Assembly (NCBI RefSeq): GCF_036345175.1
Contig: NZ_CP107780.1
Span: forward strand, 2,976,001 to 3,040,000
Source: Streptomyces sp. NBC_00576
GTDB lineage: Bacteria; Actinomycetota; Actinomycetes; Streptomycetales; Streptomycetaceae
Direction of reading: 5' to 3'
DNA: 64,000 nt
The translations under genes and the position numbers were made by a program. This document shows positions 16,834 through 25,400 of this stretch, piece by piece. Every line of letters begins with the position of its first letter. The first letter of the stretch is position 1. The notes under the pieces were generated by a model. That model did not search any database. It worked only from the letters and a program-made list of their open reading frames with translations, and was not told the origin of the DNA.

Positions 16834-16854
16834 GCGTTTCACAGAGTGAGACGC
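16834..16854. promoter_or_regulatory. inverted repeat in leuC-ndgR intergenic region, candidate NdgR operator
   Basis: GCGTTTCAC, a three-base spacer AGA and GTGAGACGC form a near-perfect dyad with one mismatch. It lies 12 bases before the ndgR ATG and about 160 bases before leuC, in the place expected for an autoregulatory and leuCD operator of an IclR-family protein. Confidence 0.6.
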
Positions 16855-16866
16855 GAGTATCGTTTC

Positions 16867-17583
16867 ATGGACAACAGTAGCGGCGTCGGCGTTCTGGACA
16901 AGGCAGCCCTTGTCCTGAGCGCTCTGGAGTCCGGTCCGGCCACCCTCGCGGGCCTGGTCGCGGCGACCGGACTGGCACGACCCACGGCACATCGTCTCGC
17001 CGTGGCCCTGGAACACCACCGCTTGGTCGCGCGCGATATGCAGGGCCGTTTCATTCTCGGCCCCCGCCTTGCGGAACTGGCTGCGGCAGCGGGCGAGGAC
17101 CGCCTCCTGGCGACCGCCGGCCCGGTGCTCACCCATGTCCGCGATCTGACGGGCGAGAGCGCGCAGCTCTACCGCCGCCAGGGCGACATGCGCATCTGCG
17201 TCGCGGCGGCCGAGCGCCTCTCCGGCCTCAGGGACACGGTCCCGGTCGGCTCGACGCTCACGATGAAGGCGGGCTCGTCGGCCCAGATCCTGATGGCCTG
17301 GGAGGAGCCGGAGCGCCTGCACCGCGGTCTCCAGGGTGCCCGCTTCACAGCGACAGCGCTGTCGGGCGTACGACGCCGGGGGTGGGCCCAGTCCATCGGT
17401 GAGCGCGAACCGGGCGTCGCCTCGGTCTCCGCACCGGTCCGCGGCCCGTCGAACCGCGTGGTGGCCGCCGTCTCGGTCTCCGGCCCCATCGAACGCCTGA
17501 CCCGCCACCCCGGCCGCATGCACGCCCAGGCGGTCATCGACGCGGCGGCTCGCCTCTCAGAGGCCTTGCGCCGCACAGGCTGA
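16867..17583 (+). CDS. ndgR: IclR-family regulator of amino acid metabolism (NdgR)
   Basis: The 238-residue protein has an N-terminal winged helix-turn-helix (VLDKAALVLSALESGPATLAGLVAATGLARPTAHRLAVALEHHRL, residues 8-54) and a C-terminal IclR effector domain (DTVPVGSTLTMKAGSSAQILMAW; GEREPGVASVSAPVRG). It matches the NdgR type known to regulate leucine and other amino acid genes in Streptomyces. It is divergent from leuC. The ATG was chosen by the coding start MDNSSGVGVLD; no Shine-Dalgarno is visible and a TATCGT box is only three bases away, so the true start or promoter is uncertain. Confidence 0.9.
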   Translation: MDNSSGVGVLDKAALVLSALESGPATLAGLVAATGLARPTAHRLAVALEHHRLVARDMQGRFILGPRLAELAAAAGEDRLLATAGPVLTHVRDLTGESAQLYRRQGDMRICVAAAERLSGLRDTVPVGSTLTMKAGSSAQILMAWEEPERLHRGLQGARFTATALSGVRRRGWAQSIGEREPGVASVSAPVRGPSNRVVAAVSVSGPIERLTRHPGRMHAQAVIDAAARLSEALRRTG

Positions 17584-17697
17584 CCACGGGTGCGAATGCC
17601 AGAGAGGGTCGGCCTCAACGCCGCGGCAGACCTTCACTGACAACCAAGTACCACCTGCGCGAAGGCCTGTTGATGCCCGGCCGACACGGCCGTAAAT

Positions 17698-17735
17698 GCA
17701 AGGTGGCCCCCCGCCGAAGCGGAGGGCCATCTTGC
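17698..17735 (-). terminator. terminator of the tRNA array
   Basis: On the minus strand GCAAGATGGCCCTCCGC, a TTCG loop and the matching arm form a long stem-loop followed by ATTTA. It lies eight bases after the last tRNA gene. Confidence 0.85.
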
Positions 17736-17742
17736 ACTGACG

Positions 17743-17815
17743 TACCCCCGACCGGATTCGAACCGGCGCTACTGCCGTGAGAGGGCAGCGTGCTAGGCCG
17801 CTACACAACGGGGGC
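17743..17815 (-). tRNA. tRNA-Glu (CUC), copy 1
   Basis: A 73-base cloverleaf: acceptor GCCCCCG/CGGGGGU plus A73, T loop GGTTCGAATCC, anticodon loop CTCTCAC with anticodon CUC. The same sequence recurs twice in the array. No CCA is encoded. It is the last gene of the array. Confidence 0.97.
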
Positions 17816-17859
17816 GAAGATCTTGCAAGCGGTTAAAACTACACCGCCGCAGATCGGAG

Positions 17860-17931
17860 CTGGTCTACCTGGACTCGAACCAAGAATGACGGTACCAGAA
17901 ACCGTAGTGTTGCCAATTACACCATAGACCA
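17860..17931 (-). tRNA. tRNA-Gln (CUG), copy 1
   Basis: A 72-base cloverleaf: acceptor TGGTCTA/TAGACCA, anticodon stem ACGGT/ACCGT and loop TTCTGGT with anticodon CUG, T arm GGTTCGAGTCC. No CCA is encoded. The anticodon stem is fully paired here. Confidence 0.97.
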
Positions 17932-17951
17932 AGGCGATTCAGAGTAAAACG

Positions 17952-18024
17952 TACCCCCGACCGGATTCGAACCGGCGCTACTGCCGTGAGAGGGCAGCGT
18001 GCTAGGCCGCTACACAACGGGGGC
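17952..18024 (-). tRNA. tRNA-Glu (CUC), copy 2
   Basis: Identical in sequence to the gene at 17743-17815; anticodon CUC. CUC reads GAG, the dominant Glu codon in this high-G+C genome. Confidence 0.97.
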
Positions 18025-18086
18025 CCTAGCGATCCTGCATGAAAGTCAGCGGGTGCGACCCTGACTGACCCTCCGAGAAGGATCTG

Positions 18087-18159
18087 TACCCCCGACCGGA
18101 TTCGAACCGGCGCTACTGCCGTGAGAGGGCAGCGTGCTAGGCCGCTACACAACGGGGGC
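18087..18159 (-). tRNA. tRNA-Glu (CUC), copy 3
   Basis: Identical in sequence to the other two tRNA-Glu genes; the flanking spacers differ, so the copies are separate genes and not an assembly artefact. Confidence 0.97.
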
Positions 18160-18208
18160 TTGTGTGGATTCTGATCTCCACGGGTGCAGATTTGAAGCAA
18201 TCTGCGAG

Positions 18209-18280
18209 CTGGCCTACCTGGACTCGAACCAAGACTAACGGAACCAGAAACCGTCGTGCTGCCAATTACACCATAGGCCA
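18209..18280 (-). tRNA. tRNA-Gln (CUG), copy 2
   Basis: A 72-base cloverleaf with acceptor TGGCCTA/TAGGCCA (a compensated change relative to copy 1) and anticodon CUG. The anticodon stem ACGGT/TCCGT has a U31-U39 mismatch next to the loop. It is the first gene of the array on the minus strand. Confidence 0.95.
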
Positions 18281-18371
18281 CTGGAACGCGAGCCCCTGCG
18301 GAGCTCTTGTTCTAGCTTGCGCCTCCGGGTCCTGGCCTTTCGACCCGCTGTCCGGCGGCGCAGGAAGAACA

Positions 18372-19103
18372 TTACCCGAAGGTGGACGGCGCTCCAAAAC
18401 GGGTATCGGCGCCGAGGATCGCGGGGAGTTCGGCGAGAGAGGCGATCCGATGGGGGCCCGTGGATGCCTGCTCGACGACGGCGAGGCCGCCCCGGTCGAT
18501 CCACACGGACAGCATTCCGGCGTCGACGGCGCCCCGCCCGTCGATCTCCGGGTGGTCGCCGACGTACGCCACCTGCTCCGGAGGCAGGCCAAGGGCGTCG
18601 CAGGCGGCGTGGAAGGCCTGGGCGTCCGGCTTGGAGAAGCCCAGCTCGGCCGCGCACAGGACGGCCTCGAAGCGGTCGCGTACGCCGAGAACGCGCAGCT
18701 TGCGGTCCTGCACACGGATGCTGGAGTTCGAAAGCACCCCGTGCCGGTGGCTGGCGGCGAGGAGGTCGAGGGCGGGCAGTACGTCCGGGAAGAGCGCCCA
18801 GGCGGCCTCGTAGTGCCCGATGTACCGGTCGAACCAGGCATCGGCCTCGGCGTCGGTCAGCTCCTCGCCCAGGAACATCCGCACCCGCTCCCGGCGCTGT
18901 CCCGGGAAGTCGATCTCCTTCGCCGCGAACCGCGCCCACTGCCGGTCGGTGACCTCCCGCCAGCGCACAAGGGCCTGCTCGACAGTCGCGTACCCGTCGA
19001 GCAGGCCCTCGGCCAGGAGCTGCTCCCGCATGCCGGCGCGGTCAGCCGTGGTGTAGTCGAAGAGGGTGTCGTCGATGTCCCAGACCACGGCGCGGATCGT
19101 CAT
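18372..19103 (-). CDS. HAD-superfamily hydrolase
   Basis: The 243-residue protein has HAD motif I WDIDDTLFDY (residues 8-17, nucleophile and acid Asp), a helical cap, motif II VLSNSS near residue 125, motif III Lys in LGFSKPD, and motif IV VGDHPEIDGRGAVDAGM near residue 190. It is cytoplasmic and likely a phosphatase of a small phosphorylated compound; the substrate is unknown. The ATG at 19101-19103 has no Shine-Dalgarno but a TACCGT box seven bases upstream, so a leaderless transcript is likely. It lies between the tRNA array and gltX. Confidence 0.88.
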   Translation of the reverse strand: MTIRAVVWDIDDTLFDYTTADRAGMREQLLAEGLLDGYATVEQALVRWREVTDRQWARFAAKEIDFPGQRRERVRMFLGEELTDAEADAWFDRYIGHYEAAWALFPDVLPALDLLAASHRHGVLSNSSIRVQDRKLRVLGVRDRFEAVLCAAELGFSKPDAQAFHAACDALGLPPEQVAYVGDHPEIDGRGAVDAGMLSVWIDRGGLAVVEQASTGPHRIASLAELPAILGADTRFGAPSTFG

Positions 19104-19171
19104 GACATCGACGGTACCGGCACATGCGGAGGGCGGCGCCCGGACCGGACGCCGCCCTCCCAAGTGCCGAA

Positions 19172-20656
19172 CTACGCGGCCAGTTTGGCCAGTGCCGCGT
19201 CGATGCGGGTCAGCGTCTTCTCCTTGCCCAGGATTTCCAGGGACTCGAAGAGCGGCAGGCCGATCGTGCGGCCGGTGACGGCCACGCGGACCGGGGCCTG
19301 GGCCTTGCCGAGCTTCAGGCCGTGGGCCTCGCCGGCGGCCAGGACGGCCTCCTTCAGGGACTCGGCGGAGGACCAGTCGGCGGCCTCCAGCTTCTCCCTC
19401 GCCGTGATCAGCAGGGCGTCGCTGCCCTCCTTCATCGCCTTCGTCCAGGACGCCTCGTCGGAGGCCGGCTCGGGCAGGAACAGGAAGTCGACGTTGTCCG
19501 TGATCTCCGAGAGGACCTTGAGGCGGGTCTGGGCGTGCGGGGCGATCGCCTGCCACTTCGTCTCGTCGAAGTCCTCCGGCGCCCAGGGGGCGAAGGGGGC
19601 CCGGAGCCAGGGCGCGCAGCGCTCCGTGAAGTCCTTCACGTCCAGCAGTCGGATGTGGTCGGCGTTGATCGCCTCGCACTTCTTCAGGTCGAAGCGGGCC
19701 GGGTTGGGGTTCACGTCCGACACGTCGAAGGCGGCGACCATCTCGTCGATCGTGAAGATGTCCTGGTCGGCCGAGAGGGACCAGCCGAGCAGGGAGAGGT
19801 AGTTGAGCAGGCCCTCCGGGAGGAAACCGCGCTCCCGGTAGAGGTTCAGGGACGACTCCGGGTCACGCTTCGAGAGCTTCTTGTTGCCCTCGCCCATCAC
19901 GTACGGCAGGTGGCCGAAGGCGGGTACGGACTTCGCGACGCCCAGTTCGATCAGCGCCTTGTACAGGGCGATCTGCCTGGGCGTCGACGACAGCAGATCC
20001 TCGCCGCGCAGGACGTGCGTGATCTCCATCAGCGCGTCGTCGACCGGGTTGACCAGCGTGTACAGAGGCGCGCCGTTGGCTCGTACGATCCCGTAGTCCG
20101 GGACGTTCTCCGCCGTGAAGGTCAGTTCGCCGCGGACCAGGTCCGTGAAGGTGATCGTCTCGTCGGGCATCCGGAAGCGGACGATCGGCGTGCGGCCCTC
20201 GGCGGTGTACGCCGACACCTGCTCGTCGGTCAGTTCGCGGCAGTGGCCGTCGTAGCCGGAGGGCCGGCCGGCCGCGCGGGCGGCGTCGCGGCGGGTGTCC
20301 AGCTCCTCCGTGGAGCAGTAGCAGTAGTACGCGTGGCCCGCTTCCAGGAGCTTGGCCGCCACGTCCTTGTAGGTGTCCATGCGCTGCGACTGGCGGTACG
20401 GCGTGTGCGGGCCGCCGATCTCCGGGCCCTCGTCCCAGTCGAAGCCCAGCCAGCGCAGCGAGGCCAGCAGCTGCTCGTACGACTCCTCGGAGTCGCGGGC
20501 CGCGTCGGTGTCCTCGATGCGGAAGACGAACGTGCCGCCGGTGTGGCGGGCGTACGCCCAGTTGAACAGGGCCGTACGGACCAGGCCCACGTGGGGGTTA
20601 CCGGTGGGCGACGGGCAGAACCGTACTCGGACGGCGGGGTCGGGTGCGCTAGCCAC
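19172..20656 (-). CDS. gltX: glutamyl-tRNA synthetase
   Basis: The 494-residue class I synthetase charges tRNA-Glu (and, in actinobacteria, tRNA-Gln before amidation). PSPTGNPHVG (residues 15-24) is the HIGH region and KKLSKRD near residue 260 is the KMSKS loop. The GTG at 20654-20656 overlaps the stop of the preceding FAH-family gene, which suggests coupling; a TTG nine bases further upstream is an alternative. The gene lies near five tRNA genes, three of them its own substrate tRNA-Glu and two tRNA-Gln. Confidence 0.95.
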   Translation of the reverse strand: MASAPDPAVRVRFCPSPTGNPHVGLVRTALFNWAYARHTGGTFVFRIEDTDAARDSEESYEQLLASLRWLGFDWDEGPEIGGPHTPYRQSQRMDTYKDVAAKLLEAGHAYYCYCSTEELDTRRDAARAAGRPSGYDGHCRELTDEQVSAYTAEGRTPIVRFRMPDETITFTDLVRGELTFTAENVPDYGIVRANGAPLYTLVNPVDDALMEITHVLRGEDLLSSTPRQIALYKALIELGVAKSVPAFGHLPYVMGEGNKKLSKRDPESSLNLYRERGFLPEGLLNYLSLLGWSLSADQDIFTIDEMVAAFDVSDVNPNPARFDLKKCEAINADHIRLLDVKDFTERCAPWLRAPFAPWAPEDFDETKWQAIAPHAQTRLKVLSEITDNVDFLFLPEPASDEASWTKAMKEGSDALLITAREKLEAADWSSAESLKEAVLAAGEAHGLKLGKAQAPVRVAVTGRTIGLPLFESLEILGKEKTLTRIDAALAKLAA

Positions 20657-21425
20657 GCTTGACAACCTTGTTGGTGAGAGTGCCGATGCCTTCGATGGTG
20701 ACGGCGACCTCGTCGCCGACGGTGAGCGGTCCGACGCCTGCCGGGGTGCCCGTGAGGATCACGTCGCCGGGGAGCAGCGTCATGGCCTCGGTGATGTTGA
20801 TGATCAGGTCCTCGATGGAGTGGATCATCTCGCTGGTGCGGCCCAGCTGACGCTGCTCGCCGTTGACCGTGAGCTGGATCGTGAGGTCGGAGGGGTCGAG
20901 GTCCGTCTCCACCCAGGGGCCGAGGGGGCAGCTGGTGTCGAAGCCCTTGGCCCGCGCCCACTGCTTCTCGCGCTTCTGGACGTCCCGCGCGGTGATGTCG
21001 TTGGCGCAGGTGTAGCCGAGGATGACGTCCTTGACGCGCTCGCGCGGGACCTCGCGGCACATCCGCCCGATGACCACGGCGAGTTCGGCCTCGTGGTGCA
21101 GTTCCTCGGAGAAGGAGGGGTACTGGATCTCGTCGCCGGAGCCGATCACCGAGGTGGACGGCTTGAAGAAGGCGAACGGGGCGTCGGGCACCTCGTTGCC
21201 CAGTTCCCTCGCGTGTTCCGCGTAGTTGCGGCCGTAGGCGACGACCTTGTTGGGGAGCACCGGCGGCAGCAGCCGGACCTTGTCGAGGGGGACCTTCGTG
21301 CCGGAGAGCTCGAAGTCGGCGAACGGGATGCCCTTGATGATGTCCAGGACTAGTTCGTCCGGCTTGTCGCCCTCGACCGCGCCGAAGGCGACGTTCCCGT
21401 CGATGGAGAATCTGGCGATGCGCAC
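20649..21425 (-). CDS. fumarylacetoacetate hydrolase (FAH)-family protein
   Basis: The 258-residue protein has the FAH fold: VVAYGRNYAEHARELGNEVP near residues 60-79, FFKPSTSVIGSGD, the metal-binding ELHHEAELAVVIGR near residue 112 (E-x-E/D triad), GYTCANDITARDVQ and LTGTPAGVG near residue 232. Members include acylpyruvate hydrolases and oxaloacetate decarboxylases; the substrate is not resolved here. The GTG start follows AGGA by five bases. The stop overlaps the gltX start, an arrangement often seen in actinobacteria. Confidence 0.88.
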   Translation of the reverse strand: MRIARFSIDGNVAFGAVEGDKPDELVLDIIKGIPFADFELSGTKVPLDKVRLLPPVLPNKVVAYGRNYAEHARELGNEVPDAPFAFFKPSTSVIGSGDEIQYPSFSEELHHEAELAVVIGRMCREVPRERVKDVILGYTCANDITARDVQKREKQWARAKGFDTSCPLGPWVETDLDPSDLTIQLTVNGEQRQLGRTSEMIHSIEDLIINITEAMTLLPGDVILTGTPAGVGPLTVGDEVAVTIEGIGTLTNKVVKRG

Positions 21426-21635
21426 GGGATTCCTGCGCCCCTCTGCTGGTCCGGCTGGCGTCTGACGGTCCAGGCTAACGCGCCGCGGGCGGGCGCCTCG
21501 CGCAATAAGCGCGGGCGCCCACGCCCTTCGTGGACCTCCGTACGACGGGAAGCCGGGGCACGAGGGGCAGAGGCGCCCTTGACACACGGGGATTCACAGG
21601 GGCCGCCCTGAACAACCAGGTGGCACTCGTGCGTA

Positions 21636-21809
21636 CTACTCCACGACGGAGGCCGCGACCGGGGCGTCCATGAGGATGGTGCGGCGGGGGTTGGCGGTCT
21701 GCGTGGGGAGGTCTACGGAGTGCTCCGGCTGCTCGACGGGCGTCAGCTCGTCGGCGTCCGTCAGGTGCGCCAGCGTCGTGCGCCGCGGGTTTGCGATGTT
21801 GCGGAACAT
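21636..21809 (-). CDS. short peptide with duplicated NPRRT motif
   Basis: A 57-residue peptide (start MFRNIANPRRT). It contains ANPRRTTL at residues 6-13 and ANPRRTIL at 39-46, separated by about 25 acidic residues. I know no family for it. G+C-rich third positions from the ATG at 21807-21809 onward support coding. Starts further up (GTG at 21824, ATG at 21908) would give up to 90 residues but with poorer codon bias. The peptide has no cysteine and no signal sequence. It faces the cvn cluster across a 620-base gap. The repeated motif might be a binding or modification site; that is inference. Confidence 0.6.
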   Translation of the reverse strand: MFRNIANPRRTTLAHLTDADELTPVEQPEHSVDLPTQTANPRRTILMDAPVAASVVE

Positions 21810-22430
21810 CGTCGTCGTCTTCACTGTTGTAGCCCTCGACCCTGTCGTGTCCGGGCGCTCGGCGAGGCTGGAAGCCGCCGTCCGCGCGCGGGTTGTCGGA
21901 TTTGCCATCTCTGTAAAGCGCCAGGCTAAACATGCGATTCCCCGGGGAAGTCACAGAGACCCCCTGAAGGGCATGTGAGTTTCCTCACGAATCCATGGGC
22001 AAAGCGGTCAATTCGGACCCTCGACCCCCCTCCACGAAACGGACATTGCTTCACTGAAGCCCTCATTCCGCTCCTGATCATGGCGACCTGGACACCGCGA
22101 CTATCCATGTGACTCATGGACTTTCGCCCGGTATGTACAGAATCGCCTTCTACGCCTCGTGACTGAGTACTCACGAGGCGTCATCGTCGTCACACCGTGA
22201 CCTGTTGGCCTTGTTGGAGATCCGGCACTGTGCTGGAATTCCACGGACCGCCGCGGAAACGAGCCGGCGCACAGGGGGCGCGAAGCAGCGCCGAGTGGCG
22301 GCACGTTAGGGGGAACCGCGCCGGGTTACTCACGACCACCATGGGGGGCGTATTTCAGGGCGCCCCCTATACGCCGACACCGTCCGTCCGTTTACGCGGA
22401 AGGGCGCCTGGTCCAGAGGTTGCGACGCTA
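21810..22430. other. long intergenic region upstream of conservon 1
   Basis: No gene is supported here. The region is richer in A+T than its surroundings. It holds the likely promoter of the 57-residue peptide gene (a TAGCCT box on the minus strand near 21923-21928) and a perfect 11-bp inverted repeat at 22152-22181. It probably includes a long untranslated leader of cvnA1. In-frame codons upstream of GTG 22431 are open back to 22197 but have weak coding character. Confidence 0.5.
22152..22181. promoter_or_regulatory. inverted repeat upstream of conservon 1
   Basis: ACGCCTCGTGA and TCACGAGGCGT are exact reverse complements separated by eight bases; the centre contains a further small palindrome GAGTAC/TC. 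It lies 250 bases before the cvnA1 start and could be an operator or a factor-independent terminator for upstream transcription. Confidence 0.55.
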
Positions 22431-25400
22431 GTGCAGGGACGTTTCAAGAGGGATGGCAGCGCTTCGGCGGAGCCGGAGCCACACAACGGAACCGGTAACG
22501 GTTCCTCCCCCCAGCACGCCCAGAACCCGGGCCAGGCAGCTCTGACCGGCGACAACGGCGAGCGGTCGACGCGCCTTGGCAGTGGTGCGCCCGGCGGAAA
22601 GGGCGCCACCGGTGGGCCTTCGGCCGCCACACCGCCCGTGAAGCCCGCCAAGGGCCCGAGCGGCCCCGGTACGCGAATAGCTCTGCGCAACTGGCGTATC
22701 TCGACCCGTCTCGTCTCGCTGCTCGCACTCCCCGTGGTCGCGGCGACCTCGCTCGGCGCGCTGCGCATCAGCGACAACATGGACGACATCCAGCAGCTCG
22801 ACAACATGCGGCTGCTGACCGACATCACCAAGCAGGCGACCGAGCTCTCCGCCGCGCTCCAGGAGGAGCGCGACCAGTCGGCCGGTCCCCTCGCGAACGG
22901 CGCGTCGGGCAATGACATCGGCATCAAGGGCGTACGCGACAAGACCGACCGGGCCCTCGCCAACTTCATCGACGGCTCCGAGGAGATCGACGCCGCCAGC
23001 AAGAGCGGCACTCTCAGCGGCGTCCGTGACAGCCTGGTGGGGCTCGTCGGTGAGCTGAGCAACCTCAGCGAGATCCGCAGCAACGCCTACGAGGACCGGA
23101 ACAACTCGACGCAGACGGTCGAGTCCTACCACCGCCTCGTCACCCAGCTGCTCGACCTCTCCCAGGACATGGCCGAGGCGACCAGCAACCCCGAGATCAT
23201 CACGCGTACGCGCTCCCTGGCCGCCTTCTCGTCGGCCAAGGAGTACGCGTCCATCCAGCGTGCGGTCATCGCGGCGGCGCTGCCCGAGGACCCCAAGAAG
23301 TTCGGCAAGCTGACCGAGAACGACCGGCTCTACGCCGAGTCGGCGCTGAGCAGCCAGGACTCCGAGCTCGACAGCTTCAAGAGCATCTACGGCGACGGCG
23401 CCGAGGATCTCCTCAAGACGATCGACGACGGCAGCCCGACGATCACTGCGGCCGACCTCTACGCCAAGCGCATCCTGCAGAGCAAGGAGGGCATTCAGGG
23501 GCTGCAGAAGCGCTCCTGGAAGGACTGGGTCGACCAGGACTCGGCGAAGATCCAGCAGATGAAGGTCATCGAGCTCACGCTGCTCAACGACATGGAGCAG
23601 AAGGCTCGTGAGCTGCGCAACGACGCCGAGCAGGAAGCGATCATCTCGGGTGCGCTGATCCTGCTCGTGCTCGGTGTCTCGCTCGTCGGCGCCTTCGTCG
23701 TGGCCCGCTCCATGATCCGCTCGCTGCGCCGGCTCCAGGACACCGCGACCAAGGTCGCCCAGGACCGGCTGCCCGAGCTGGTCAAGCAGCTGTCCGAGTC
23801 CGACCCGCAGGACGTCGACACCTCCGTCGAGTCGGTCGGTGTGCACTCCCGGGACGAGATCGGCCAGGTGGCCGCGGCCTTCGACGACGTGCACCGCGAG
23901 GCCGTACGACTGGCCGCCGAGCAGGCCCTCCTGCGAGGCAACGTCAACGCGATGTTCACCAACCTCTCGCGCCGCTCCCAGGGCCTCATCCAGCGTCAGC
24001 TGTCGCTCATCTCCGAACTGGAGTCCCGCGAGGCCGACCCGGACCAGCTGTCCTCGCTCTTCAAGCTCGACCACCTCGCGACCCGTATGCGCCGGAACGG
24101 CGAGAACCTTCTCGTCCTCGCCGGTGAGGAGCCCGGCCGCCGCTGGACCCGTCCGGTCCCGCTGGTCGACGTGCTCCGCGCCGCCGCCTCCGAGGTGGAG
24201 CAGTACGAGCGCATCGAACTGTCGTCCGTGCCGACCACCGAGGTCGCCGGCCGAGTGGTCAACGACCTCGTGCACCTGCTCGCCGAGCTGCTGGAGAACG
24301 CCACGTCGTTCTCCTCCCCGCAGACCAAGGTCAAGGTCACCGGTCACGCGCTGCCCGACGGCCGCGTCCTGATCGAGATCCACGACACCGGCATCGGCCT
24401 CTCGCCCGAGGACCTCGCGGCGATCAACGAGCGGCTCGCCGCGCCGCCCACCGTGGACGTGTCGGTCTCCCGCCGCATGGGTCTGTTCGTGGTCGGCCGC
24501 CTCTCGCAGCGCCACGGCATCCGCATCCAGCTGCGTCCGTCCGACTCCGGTGGTACGACCGCGCTGGTCATGCTCCCCGTCGATGTCGCCCAGGGCGGCA
24601 AGCAGCCCGCTCCGGGCAAGGCCGGCCAGGGCGGTGCCCCCGTGGGCGGTCCCGCCGCCGCGCAGGCCGCCGCCGGTGTGGCCGCGGCCCGCCGGGGCGG
24701 TGGCCAGGGCGCTCCCGCCGGTGGCGGCCTCCTCGGCGCCGGTGGCGCGCCGCGCGGTCAGGTCGGCTCCGGCGGCCAGGGTGCACGGGCCGCGCTGCCC
24801 GGCCGGGACGCGGGCGGTCGCCCGGGTTCGGGCGGAGCGCCGCGTGGACCGCAGGGTCCCGGTGCTCCTCAGCAGGGCGGCAGGCCGGCTCCCGCCGGTG
24901 CGGGCGCGGGCGGCTTCGGCGGTCAGGCGCCGGGGGCCCCGCAGGGCCTCCAGGCGGCCGGCGGCTTCGGCGACGCTCCGGGCGCGCGCCAGGGCCAGGA
25001 CGCCTTCGGCAACAACGGCAGCAACAACGGACGCCAGGACGCCTTCGGCGGCTCGCGTGGCCCCGTACCGCCGCAGCGCGCGGAGGGACAGGGCGGCGGG
25101 CGCCGTCCGCAGCTCCCGCCGCGTGGCGGTGCGCGTCCCGAGCTGCCCGGTGGCAACGCGCCGTCGCGGCCGAGCTGGAGCGACGAGAACGCACAGCCCC
25201 CGGTGCCGCGTGCCTCGCTGGACACCCCGCGCGGTCACGAGGAGCCGGACTCCACCTCGCGGATGCCGCGCATCGACGACCGGCACGGTCCGGCCGCGAC
25301 CTCGGAGATGCCGGCGATCCCCCGGATCGACGACCTCCAGAACCCGGGCGTCACCTCCGAGTTCGCCCGTCCCGACTTCAACGCCCCGCGCCCTGGCGGC

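Noticed and set aside
17743..18280. Tandem repeats that might look like a CRISPR-like array
   Set aside because: The repeated units are tRNA genes with full cloverleaf structure.
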